Assembly: GCA_964384675.1 (NCBI GenBank)
Contig: CAYLNK010000247.1
Span: 1 to 10,437 of the forward strand
Direction of reading: 5' to 3'
DNA: 10,437 bases
DNA from: CAYLNK01 sp964384675
GTDB taxonomy: Bacteria; Acidobacteriota; Thermoanaerobaculia; UBA5066
The translations under genes and the position numbers were made by a program. A model generated the notes under the pieces. That model was not told where the DNA came from, did not search any database, and worked only from the letters and a program-made list of their open reading frames with translations. How positions within the stretch are numbered: position 1 is the stretch's first letter; each line of letters starts with the position of its first letter. Shown here piece after piece: positions 1 to 6,177 of this stretch.

Positions 1-1024
1 GGATCACGAAGCGGTCCCCGCGCAGCGCGGCGAGCGGCCCATCGAGGACGAGCTGAGCCGGGGCGCTCGCGCCCGGCGCCAGCGTCTTGCCCTCGCCGAG
101 GAGGCGGACTCGCGCTCCGACGTCGGCGGTCAGGTGGTGGAGGCGCACGACGGTGCCGTCCGCGAGCGGCGCGCCGGCGGCCCGAAGAAGCGAGAGGCGC
201 ACGGTGAGGAGGGCGCTCGGCGCCACCGCGTCCGGTGGGACGAGGGTCTGTCCGCGCTCGAGCGCGTCGAGGTCGACACCGGCGAGGTTCAGGCTCGTTC
301 GCTCGCCGGCCACCGCGCGGGTCTTCTCCTCGCCGTGCCCTTCGACGCGCCGGACGCGCACCTCGCGGCCGCCGGGCACCAGGACGAGCCGGTCCTCGGC
401 CGCCACGCTCCCACCGGCGAGCGTGCCGGTGACGACGGGCCCGAAGCCCTTCATCGTGAAGACGCGGTCCACGGGGAGGCGCGTGACGGTGCGCGCGCGC
501 CGCTTCGTGCGCGCCGCGGCGTGTGTCAGGGCGCGGCGCAGGGCGTCGAGCCCGTCACCGGTGAGCGCGGAGACCGGCACCAGCGGCGCCCGCTCCAGGA
601 ACGTCCCCTTCACCAGCTGGCGCACCTCGTCGTCCACGAGGGCGCCGGCCTCGGGGTCGACGAGGTCGCTCTTCGTCCGCGCGATGACGCCGTTGGCGAC
701 GCCGAGGAGCTGGAGAATGGCGAGGTGCTCCCGCGTCTGCGGCATCACCGCGTCGTCGGCCGCGATCACGAAGAGCGCCACGTCGATCCCGTGCGCGCCC
801 GCGACCATCGTCCTGACGAATCGCTCGTGCCCGGGCACGTCCACGAACGAGAAGACGACGCCGTCCCAGGCGGCGTGGGCGAAGCCGAGGTCGATCGTGA
901 TGCCGCGCGCCTTCTCCTCGGGCAGCCGGTCCGGGTCGGTGCCGGTGAGCGCCTTCACGAGCGCGCTCTTGCCGTGGTCGATGTGGCCGGCCGTGCCGAC
1001 GACGATCCGCGGGGGGAGGCTCAA
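1..1024 (-). CDS. selB: Selenocysteine-specific translation elongation factor SelB (3' end outside window)
   Basis: SelB is the EF-Tu-like GTPase that carries selenocysteinyl-tRNA to in-frame UGA codons marked by a SECIS hairpin in the mRNA. The visible 341 residues cover the G domain and the first beta-barrel domains. G1 is GHIDHGKS at residues 13-20, the switch I Thr lies in RGITIDLGFA (about 40-49), G3 is DVPGH (62-66), G4 is TKSD (117-120, the SelB-type variant of NKxD) and G5 is SAL (152-154). The LPEEKARGITIDLG stretch is diagnostic of SelB rather than EF-Tu. A second-domain motif (FTMKGFGPVVTGTL) follows. The C-terminal winged-helix SECIS-binding domains lie beyond the left edge. The start is TTG at 1024, overlapping the TGA stop of the upstream dehydrogenase as TTGA, with AAGGGA eight bases before it. 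No start closer to the P-loop exists. This indicates co-transcription and translational coupling. I am very sure of the family and reasonably sure of the start. Confidence 0.95.
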   Translation of the reverse strand, partial: MSLPPRIVVGTAGHIDHGKSALVKALTGTDPDRLPEEKARGITIDLGFAHAAWDGVVFSFVDVPGHERFVRTMVAGAHGIDVALFVIAADDAVMPQTREHLAILQLLGVANGVIARTKSDLVDPEAGALVDDEVRQLVKGTFLERAPLVPVSALTGDGLDALRRALTHAAARTKRRARTVTRLPVDRVFTMKGFGPVVTGTLAGGSVAAEDRLVLVPGGREVRVRRVEGHGEEKTRAVAGERTSLNLAGVDLDALERGQTLVPPDAVAPSALLTVRLSLLRAAGAPLADGTVVRLHHLTADVGARVRLLGEGKTLAPGASAPAQLVLDGPLAALRGDRFVI

Positions 1025-2685
1025 TACTCGGGTCCCTTGAACGTGACGTTCTTCTCGGGAGGCAGCATCTCGCCCGCGAGCTTCGCACGGACGTGGCGCG
1101 CCACGCGCAGCCCGTCGAGCGCGGCCGAGACGATCCCGCCCGCGAAGCCCGCTCCCTCGCCGGCCGGATAGAGCCCGCGCAGCGTGGGGGACTCGCACCA
1201 GCCATCCCGCTCGATCCGCACCGGCGACGAGGTGCGCGTCTCCGGGGCGATCAGCACGGCGTCGTCGGTGACGAAGCCGCGCATCTTCCCCTCGAAGGCG
1301 TGGATGCCGTCCACCAGGGCGTCGAGGTACGACCCGGGGAAGAGGCCGTCCAGGCGGCTCGGCGCGAGGGCCGGGCCGTAGGTGGAGCGCGGCAGCGGGC
1401 GCGGGTCGGCGGTGCTCCCCTTCCGCATCGCCAGGAAGTCGGTGACCCGGAGCGCCGGGGCGGCGTACCGCTCGCCGCCCAGCACGAACGCCCGCCGCTC
1501 CACCTGGCGCTGCAGCTCGATCCCGCGCAGCAGCTCCGGACCCGGGAGGCCCGCGAAGTCCTCCTCGCGCGTCTGCACGACGATCCCGGAGTTCGCGAAG
1601 CCGGACGAGCGCTTGTAGCGGGACATCCCGTTGGTGACGATCCCGCCCGGCTCCGAGGAGCAGGCGATCACCTCGCCGCCCGGGCACATGCAGAACGTGT
1701 AGATCCCGCGCCCGTTCCCGGCGACGGCCGTCTGCTTGTAGTCGGCGGGGGCGACGCCGCACGCCTTCGCCGTGCGCCCGTACTGGATCCGGTCGATGTG
1801 CGCCTGGGGGTGCTCGATCCGCACCCCCATCGAGAACGGCTTCGGCGTCATGGCGACGCCCCGCTCGAGGAGCGAGGCGACGGTGTCGCGCGCGGAGTGT
1901 CCGAGCGCGAAGACGGCGACGTCGGTCGGGACGATCTCCCCGTCCGACAGGACGAGGGCCGCGAGGGGGCCGTCCGGCCCGTCGCGCAGCACGTCGACAA
2001 CGCGCGCGCGGTAGCGGATCGTGGCGCCGTTCTCCACGAGGTGGCGGCGGATGTTCCGGAGCACCACGACCAGGCGGTCCGTCCCGATGTGGGGCTTGGC
2101 GTCGTAGCGGATCGAGTCCGGCGCGCCGAACCTGTGGAGCGTCTCCAGCACCACCGCCACCTTGTCGAGCCGCTTCCCGCACGTCAGCTTGCCGTCGCTG
2201 AAGGTGCCGGCTCCGCCCTCGCCGAACTGCACGTTCGACTCCGGATCGAACTCGCCGCCCGTCCAGAAGCGCATCACCTTCCGGTACCGGTCCTCGGCCG
2301 GGTCGCCCCGCTCGTACAGCGTCACCTCGATCCCGGCGTCGACGAGCGCCAGCGCCGCGAAGAGGCCCGCGGGGCCGGAGCCGACGACGGCGACGCGCGC
2401 CTCGTGGTCGAGCCGTGGGAGGAGGAGCTGGGGGCCCGTCGGCTGGACCACCACCTCGAGGCGCAGCGGGGGGGAGAGCGCCGCCTCGACGGGCGTCTCG
2501 GACGTGAACGTGACCGCCGCTTCGTAGAAGAGGTCGGGCTTCTGGCGTGCGTCGAGCGAGCGACGGTGGAGCGAGAAGCTGGACAGCGACTCCACGGGGA
2601 CGCCGAGAAGGCGTGCCACCAGCACGAGGTCCGGGTTCTTGGGGGCCCGGACCCTCAGGCCCGAGAGCCGGTAGTGGAGCGCCAC
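1021..2685 (-). CDS. FAD-dependent dehydrogenase of the COG2509 family
   Basis: This is a probable cytoplasmic flavoprotein oxidoreductase whose substrate is not established for the family. With GTG 2685 as start it has 554 residues, the usual family length. An N-terminal region of about 95 residues contains the typical RRSLDARQKPDLFYE segment. It is followed by the Rossmann FAD-binding motif GSGPAG (about 102-107) ending in LYERGD, then the family hallmark GEGGAGTFSDGKL (about 155-167), a cysteine-rich segment with CMC near 332-334 and another Cys about eight residues on, and the C-terminal FAD-contacting PAGEGAGFAGG (from about 507). GTG 2685 is preferred because TAGAAT lies seven bases upstream, which suggests a leaderless transcript. 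GTG at 2703 would add six residues, abut the divergent GTG at 2704 and has no Shine-Dalgarno sequence. The stop overlaps the selB start. No membrane segment is visible. The physiological role is unknown; the coupling to selB is the only contextual clue. Confidence 0.9.
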   Translation of the reverse strand: MALHYRLSGLRVRAPKNPDLVLVARLLGVPVESLSSFSLHRRSLDARQKPDLFYEAAVTFTSETPVEAALSPPLRLEVVVQPTGPQLLLPRLDHEARVAVVGSGPAGLFAALALVDAGIEVTLYERGDPAEDRYRKVMRFWTGGEFDPESNVQFGEGGAGTFSDGKLTCGKRLDKVAVVLETLHRFGAPDSIRYDAKPHIGTDRLVVVLRNIRRHLVENGATIRYRARVVDVLRDGPDGPLAALVLSDGEIVPTDVAVFALGHSARDTVASLLERGVAMTPKPFSMGVRIEHPQAHIDRIQYGRTAKACGVAPADYKQTAVAGNGRGIYTFCMCPGGEVIACSSEPGGIVTNGMSRYKRSSGFANSGIVVQTREEDFAGLPGPELLRGIELQRQVERRAFVLGGERYAAPALRVTDFLAMRKGSTADPRPLPRSTYGPALAPSRLDGLFPGSYLDALVDGIHAFEGKMRGFVTDDAVLIAPETRTSSPVRIERDGWCESPTLRGLYPAGEGAGFAGGIVSAALDGLRVARHVRAKLAGEMLPPEKNVTFKGPEY

Positions 2686-2691
2686 CTTCGC

Positions 2692-2698
2692 TATTCTA
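2692..2698. promoter_or_regulatory. Overlapping divergent -10 elements
   Basis: The heptamer TATTCTA reads TATTCT on the plus strand (2692-2697), six bases before GTG 2704 of the CYTH gene. On the minus strand it reads TAGAAT (2698-2693), seven bases before GTG 2685 of the dehydrogenase. Both fit the TANNNT -10 pattern, and the spacing puts the transcription start on the start codon. Neither gene has a Shine-Dalgarno sequence. No good -35 was identified. The assignment is inferred from sequence only. Confidence 0.5.
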
Positions 2699-2703
2699 GG
2701 CAC

Positions 2704-3291
2704 GTGGCCGCATCGACGCCGGTCGAGACCGAGACGAAGCTCCGGCTGGCGGATCGGAAGGCCTTCGAGTCACGGCTGGCCGCGCTCGGCGCCGTGCCCG
2801 GGGCCCTCGACGAGGAGCGAAACGTCCTCTACGACGCCGCGGACGGCCGCCTGCGGCGGAAGGGGTGCGCCCTCCGGATCCGGACGATCGGCGCCCGCGG
2901 CCTCTTGACGTGGAAGGGCCCGGCCGGCGTCGTTTCGGGTGTGAAGAGCCGACGCGAGCTGGAGACCGGTGTCGACTCCCCGGAACGGCTCGGCGAGGTG
3001 CTGGCCGAGCTCGGGCTCGACCCGCGCTTCACCTACGAGAAGCGCCGGACCACCTGGCGCTTCGCCGACCCCGCCCGCCCTCTCGTGGTGGTCGACGAGA
3101 CGCCGATCGGCCTCTTCGCCGAGGTGGAGGGCGAGGACGGCGCCGTGCGCGTCCTCTGCGCGGAGCTCGGGGTGCCGGAGCGCGACTGGATCTCCGAGTC
3201 GTACGTGACGCTCTACCTCCGCGCCCGCGAGACCGACCCATCGCTGCCGCCCGACATGGTCTTCGCGCGGGCGGGGGACCGCTCGCCGTGA
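2704..3291 (+). CDS. CYTH-domain protein (CyaB / thiamine-triphosphatase-like)
   Basis: This is a 195-residue protein of the CYTH superfamily, whose members bind triphosphorylated substrates in an eight-stranded tunnel with divalent metal. Known activities include class IV adenylate cyclase, thiamine triphosphatase and inorganic triphosphatase. The signature ExExK is present as ETETK at residues 8-12. Basic and acidic strand residues follow in order: the LRIR segment, LTWKGP, SRRELET, YEKRRTTWRF, VVVDETPIGLFAEVEG and the C-terminal SYVTLYL. The pattern LFAEVEG is typical of the late acidic strands that bind metal. The start GTG 2704 places the ExExK motif at the normal distance from the N-terminus. 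No ribosome binding site precedes it, but TATTCT does, so the mRNA is probably leaderless. Its stop overlaps the next gene as GTGA, so the two are very likely translated in sequence. The specific substrate cannot be told from sequence. Confidence 0.88.
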   Translation: MAASTPVETETKLRLADRKAFESRLAALGAVPGALDEERNVLYDAADGRLRRKGCALRIRTIGARGLLTWKGPAGVVSGVKSRRELETGVDSPERLGEVLAELGLDPRFTYEKRRTTWRFADPARPLVVVDETPIGLFAEVEGEDGAVRVLCAELGVPERDWISESYVTLYLRARETDPSLPPDMVFARAGDRSP

Positions 3292-4022
3292 TCGCGCTCG
3301 TCCTCTGCGCCGGCTTCGGCACGCGCTTCCGTCCCGCCACGCTCACCACGCCGAAGCCGCTCCTGCCGTTCCGGGGGCGTCCGATCCTCTTCCATCTCCT
3401 GGACGGGCTCCTGGCGCAGGGCGTGACCCGCTTCGTCCTGAACGCGCACCACCTCGCCGACCGGCTTCGCGCCACCGTGGGCGACGCGTACCGTGGGGCG
3501 CCGATCGCCTGGTCATCGGAGGACCCGATCCTCGGCACGGCCGGCGCCATCCGCCGCGCGGCGGAACGGGGCCTCCTGCCGCGCGAGCCGTTCCTCGTGG
3601 TGAACGGGGACCTCTACACGACGCTGCCGGTGGCACCCCTCGCGGCACAGGAGGACGACGTCGTCTCGGCGCTCGCCGTGCTGCCGAACGAACGGCCCGA
3701 CGTCGATACGCCGCTCTGGGCCGACACGCGCGGCCGGCTCGTGGCCGTGGGGGGGGGCCGTCCGGAGGAGGCGGGGGTCACGGGACCATGGCTCTTCACC
3801 GGGATCCAGCTCGCCACGCCGGAGCTCCTCGACAGGATCCCAGCCGGCGTCTCGGAGCTGGCGCGCGACGTCCTCCGCCCATCGATCCAGCTCGGCGACC
3901 ACGCGTTCGCCCTGGTCCCATACGAAACGCCACGGGACGGCCTCTGGTTCGACCTGGGCACGCCCGAGCGCCTCGCGCGTGCCGAGGAGACCCTCGAGGA
4001 TCGGAGGCAGCTCGATCGGTAG
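3288..4022 (+). CDS. Sugar-1-phosphate nucleotidyltransferase, MurU-like
   Basis: This is a 244-residue enzyme of the NTP-transferase family (GT-A-like Rossmann fold), which joins a sugar-1-phosphate to an NTP and releases pyrophosphate. The N-terminal nucleotide-binding signature is CAGFGTRFRPATLTTPKPL (residues 7-25), with the catalytic-type Arg13 and Lys23. The substrate-side GTAGAI lies at about 83-88, and the metal-binding Asp is in VVNGD (104-108). The C-terminal WFDLGTPERLARAEETL matches the end of single-domain MurU-type enzymes (N-acetylmuramate-1-phosphate uridylyltransferase, a peptidoglycan recycling step). Mannose-1-phosphate guanylyltransferase-like activity is the main alternative. 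There is no left-handed beta-helix acyltransferase domain, as expected for this length. GTG 3288 overlaps the CYTH stop by four bases, indicating coupling. A partner sugar kinase such as AmgK is not in the window. The gene converges on gspH with an eight-base gap. Confidence 0.87.
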   Translation: MIALVLCAGFGTRFRPATLTTPKPLLPFRGRPILFHLLDGLLAQGVTRFVLNAHHLADRLRATVGDAYRGAPIAWSSEDPILGTAGAIRRAAERGLLPREPFLVVNGDLYTTLPVAPLAAQEDDVVSALAVLPNERPDVDTPLWADTRGRLVAVGGGRPEEAGVTGPWLFTGIQLATPELLDRIPAGVSELARDVLRPSIQLGDHAFALVPYETPRDGLWFDLGTPERLARAEETLEDRRQLDR

Positions 4023-4030
4023 CGCGCGCC

Positions 4031-4621
4031 TCACGTGGCCCTCTTCAGCCACCGGCCGGTAGCCGGCAGCCATTCGTAGATCTGGATCTTGGCGTTCGTC
4101 GGGCTGATCCGCACCAGGCCCTGGCGCTTGCCGTTCGACACGTAGATCGAGCCGGGCGAGGCGTTGCCGAGCGGTGTGAACGTGCAGATGTCGGAGCGGC
4201 CGAAGCGGATCGGGTCGGCGTGGTTCCCGATCGGCGTCCCGTTCGGGTCGACCGTGAGGCGCGAGACGATGGAGAACGACGTCAGCGGGAAGCGCTTCGA
4301 CATGGAGATCGGCCCGGCGACGAGCACGTCGACCCCGCTCCGGATGTCGACGGTGAGGACCCCGTTCCCGTTGCGGTCCTCGTAGATCGCGAGCGTCAGG
4401 TCTCCCCCGGACGAGATCCAGCGGACGCCGACGTCGCGGCGATGGAAGACCGCGCGGCCCCGCGCCTCGTTGAAGACCGTGGCGACCGACAGGCAGGCCG
4501 ACTGGAGGGAGAGCCCCGAGGCGATGTCGTTCATCGCCGGGGCGGCGGCGCTGAGCGTGAGGGAGAGGATGGCGAGCACCACGAGCAGCTCGGCGGTGCT
4601 GAAGCCGCGGCGTCTACGCAA
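4031..4621 (-). CDS. GspH/FimT-family pseudopilin
   Basis: This is a minor pilin-like protein of type II secretion or type IV pilus systems, inserted in the inner membrane and processed by prepilin peptidase. At 196 residues, it starts with a short basic leader MRRRRG, then the cleavage-site Phe and the hydrophobic helix FSTAELLVVLAILSLTLSA with Glu at +5, the classic type III signal. The globular part has a GspH-like fold pattern, including an acidic loop EDRNGNGVL (about 80-88) resembling a calcium-binding loop, and the FTPLGNASPGSIYVS segment common in GspH/FimT proteins. TTG 4621 is chosen because GAGGAGG lies five bases upstream and it gives a normal leader length; a longer in-frame ATG at 4720 would add 33 residues through the GC-rich hairpins and is unlikely. 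It lies downstream of comEA on the same strand, 124 bases apart. Whether it belongs to a competence pilus, twitching pilus or secretion system cannot be told. Confidence 0.85.
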   Translation of the reverse strand: MRRRRGFSTAELLVVLAILSLTLSAAAPAMNDIASGLSLQSACLSVATVFNEARGRAVFHRRDVGVRWISSGGDLTLAIYEDRNGNGVLTVDIRSGVDVLVAGPISMSKRFPLTSFSIVSRLTVDPNGTPIGNHADPIRFGRSDICTFTPLGNASPGSIYVSNGKRQGLVRISPTNAKIQIYEWLPATGRWLKRAT

Positions 4622-4649
4622 GCGGACCTCCTCGGTTCGTGCGGGAGAG

Positions 4650-4670
4650 GCGGCGCCGGGGGGGCGCCGC
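4650..4670 (-). other. 8-bp GC hairpin in the gspH leader
   Basis: GCGGCGCC (4650-4657) and GGCGCCGC (4663-4670) form a perfect 8-bp stem with a five-base homopolymeric loop (G on plus, C on minus). It sits about 20 bases upstream of the gspH Shine-Dalgarno sequence and next to a larger structure. It may influence mRNA stability or translation; the function is inferred only from complementarity. Confidence 0.5.
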
Positions 4671-4676
4671 GGAAAG

Positions 4677-4733
4677 GGCCCGCGGAGGGATCCGGGCTCC
4701 CCCGGATCGGCGTCTCGCACGCCTCCGCGGGCC
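4677..4733 (-). terminator. Large branched inverted repeat after comEA (terminator or structured leader)
   Basis: A perfect 12-bp outer stem pairs GGCCCGCGGAGG (4677-4688) with CCTCCGCGGGCC (4722-4733). Inside it, GATCCGGG (4689-4696) pairs with CCCGGATC (4701-4708) around a four-base loop. The remaining 13 bases (4709-4721) can close a small third arm through CGT/ACG. It begins 12 bases after the comEA stop. Only CTTTCC follows on the minus strand, so a classical U-tract is weak. It could be a terminator, an mRNA-stabilising element, or a cis-regulatory RNA for gspH. Confidence 0.5.
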
Positions 4734-4745
4734 GGTTTCGGTCGG

Positions 4746-5147
4746 CTACGCCTGGCCCGGGGCGCGGGCTTCCCTGGACTTGCCGCGGCTTCCCTTCGTG
4801 CGCGAGCCGGCCGACGAGACCTTCTCGGTGAGGGTGGTCGGGCCGGCGACGGCGACGTAGGGGCGAAGGGTCGCGAACATCTTCTCGCCGACCCCCTTCA
4901 CCTCCATCAGGTCCTCGGCCCGCTTGAACGGTCCGTGCTGCTGGCGGTGGTCGACGATCCGCTCCGCCAGCTTCGGGCCCACCTTCGGGAGCCGGGCGAG
5001 CTCGGCGGCGGACGCCTGGTTGACGTTGACGGTCTTCTTCGCCGAGGACGCCTCGCCCTCGGCGACGGCGGGGTGAGCGGGGATCGTCGAGAGGGCGAGG
5101 CCCAGGATGGGAACGGTGAGGGCGCGGACGAGGGGACGCAGGGTCAT
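4746..5147 (-). CDS. ComEA-like helix-hairpin-helix DNA-binding protein
   Basis: This is a small exported protein of 133 residues with a signal peptide (basic MTLRPLVR, hydrophobic ALTVPILGLALS, cleavage probably near AHPAVA at about residue 29). It then carries the ComEA helix-hairpin-helix pair: VNVNQASAAELARLPKVGPKLAERIV, GPFKRAEDLMEVKGVGEKMFATLRPYV (about 40-100). The two hairpin turns are PKVGPK and KGVGEK. In naturally transformable bacteria, ComEA binds incoming double-stranded DNA in the periplasm; short single-domain ComEA proteins also occur in non-competent species. The basic, Ser/Arg/Lys-rich tail after residue 105 is low complexity and may add nonspecific DNA affinity. ATG 5147 is supported by AAAGGAG six bases upstream. 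The downstream pseudopilin gene on the same strand fits a DNA-uptake pilus, but comEC and other com genes are not in view. Confidence in the HhH domain is high, in a competence role moderate. Confidence 0.88.
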   Translation of the reverse strand: MTLRPLVRALTVPILGLALSTIPAHPAVAEGEASSAKKTVNVNQASAAELARLPKVGPKLAERIVDHRQQHGPFKRAEDLMEVKGVGEKMFATLRPYVAVAGPTTLTEKVSSAGSRTKGSRGKSREARAPGQA

Positions 5148-5538
5148 GACGTGCTCCTTTCGGGCTCGGTTCGGTTGATCGATCTGTTGACGGGTGTCGG
5201 GGTTGCGGTCGATTCGGGGGTGTCCGGGATGTCCTTCCGGGCGGTCTTTCTCGTCTTCTCGTTCTCAGGTCATCCGCTCCTCCCTTCGCCCCGGGAATAA
5301 GGCACGTGGCGTGCCCGGCCCGCCCGCCGGAGGCAGGTCGCTGCTCATCAACGACTTCGCTCGCGAAGGGCCCGGGACGCGCCGCTCGTGGGTGTCGTGC
5401 TTTCCTGACACCCAGGTGTCCCGAAGAAGCCCCGGACCGCGCGGGCGGCGGCCCCGGAGCCACCAGACGGTCTCGTGTGTGGTGTCAGGCTTTCGTGACG
5501 GTGGCCGCGCGGCGGTACGATCCGCGGGCGGAGGGGCC
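5148..5538. other. 391-base divergent intergenic region, no gene seen
   Basis: This gap separates comEA and ubiX. I see no credible small gene. It holds the comEA Shine-Dalgarno sequence near 5152-5158, a GATCGATC palindrome near 5178, and a 6-bp hairpin GGCACG/CGTGCC at 5301-5315. It also holds a 6-bp inverted repeat CTTCGC/GCGAAG at 5355-5368 and six copies of GGTGTC or its complement. Near ubiX there is TACGAT (5516-5521), a possible -10, and GGAGG a few bases before the TTG start. The number of inverted repeats suggests regulation of one or both genes. Confidence 0.6.
5390..5420. promoter_or_regulatory. GGTGTC/GACACC operator-like inverted repeats
   Basis: GGGTGTC (5390-5396), GACACCC (5407-5413) and AGGTGTC (5414-5420) stand next to one another; the latter two form the near-palindrome GACACCCAGGTGTC. 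Further copies occur at 5192-5198, 5218-5224 and about 5482-5487. CCTGACACC (5404-5412) is complementary over nine bases to GGTGTCAGG at about 5482-5490. A dimeric repressor or activator site, or alternative RNA hairpins in a ubiX leader, would both fit. Confidence 0.4.
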
Positions 5539-6177
5539 TTGAGCGAGTCGGATCAGCTGGTCCTCGGAGTCTCGGGGGCGAGCGGCGCCCGGCTGGGCCT
5601 GCGGGCGATCGGTGTCCTGGCCGCTTCGCCCGACGTCGGTGCCCTCCACCTCGTGGTGTCGCCCCGCGCGCTCCTCGTGGCTCGAGACGAGGTGGACGCC
5701 GGCATCCGGACGGACGACGACTATCTGGCCGCCGCCCACCTCTCCGAGGAGGTCCGCCGCAAGGTGAGGCTCCACGCGGAGGGGGCGATCGACGCCCCGA
5801 TCTCGTCGGGCTCGTTCCCCACGCGCGGGATGGCCGTGCTCCCGTGCTCGGCGGCGACGCTGGCGTCGATCGCGCACGGCTTCTCTCGCGGGCTCCTGCA
5901 GCGCGCGGCCGACGTCTGTCTGAAGGAGCGGCGCCGTCTCGTGCTCGGGCTGCGGGAGACGCCGTACTCGGCGGTCCACGCGGAGAACATCCTGGCGGCG
6001 ACGCGCGCGGGGGCCATCGTGGCTCCGCCGGTGCCCGCGTTCTACGCGGCACGCACCGCCGAAGAGATGCTCGACGCGTACCTGCAGCGTGTCGCGGACC
6101 TGCTCGGCCTGGAGGTCGCCGTCGGCGACTATCGCTGGAGCGGCGCGCCGGGCGTGCCCGCGGGAGCCGTGTCGTGA
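5539..6177 (+). CDS. ubiX: Flavin prenyltransferase UbiX
   Basis: UbiX transfers a dimethylallyl group to FMN to make prenyl-FMN, the cofactor of UbiD-type decarboxylases. The 212-residue product has the Rossmann FMN-binding start LVLGVSGASGARLG (7-20), the SGSFPTRGMAVLPCSAATLA stretch (90-109), the ADVCLKERRRLVLGLRETP segment (124-142) and APPVPAFYA (162-170). All are characteristic of the family and in the expected order. The TTG start at 5539 places GVSGASGA ten residues in, as in homologues; GGAGG lies four bases before it, and TACGAT at 5516-5521 could be the -10. The stop overlaps the following regulator as GTGA. With mqnP about 0.9 kb downstream, the likely role is to supply prenyl-FMN to a menaquinone-pathway decarboxylase (MqnL or another UbiD homologue) encoded elsewhere. 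The family assignment is secure. Confidence 0.93.
   Translation: MSESDQLVLGVSGASGARLGLRAIGVLAASPDVGALHLVVSPRALLVARDEVDAGIRTDDDYLAAAHLSEEVRRKVRLHAEGAIDAPISSGSFPTRGMAVLPCSAATLASIAHGFSRGLLQRAADVCLKERRRLVLGLRETPYSAVHAENILAATRAGAIVAPPVPAFYAARTAEEMLDAYLQRVADLLGLEVAVGDYRWSGAPGVPAGAVS

Noticed and set aside
1021..1023. TGA of the FAD dehydrogenase as a read-through selenocysteine codon next to selB
   Set aside because: The protein already has full family length, and the following frame is only an alternative reading of the selB G domain.
1093..2703. Long open frame on the plus strand, antisense to the FAD dehydrogenase
   Set aside because: It is Arg/Asp/Glu-rich with no recognisable domain and mirrors the codon bias of the minus-strand gene; only the part from GTG 2704 (CYTH) is real. 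Similar antisense frames over selB, ubiX, mqnP, the kinase and panB are rejected for the same reason.
4622..4720. N-terminal extension of the pseudopilin from ATG 4720
   Set aside because: It would put 33 Pro/Arg-rich residues before the prepilin leader and would run through strong hairpins; TTG 4621 has a good ribosome binding site and the normal leader length.
5300..5315. Sigma-54-like promoter AGGCACGTGGCGTGC
   Set aside because: It has the GG-N10-GC spacing but is a perfect short palindrome reading the same in both directions, far from either gene start, with no enhancer-binding protein gene in view.
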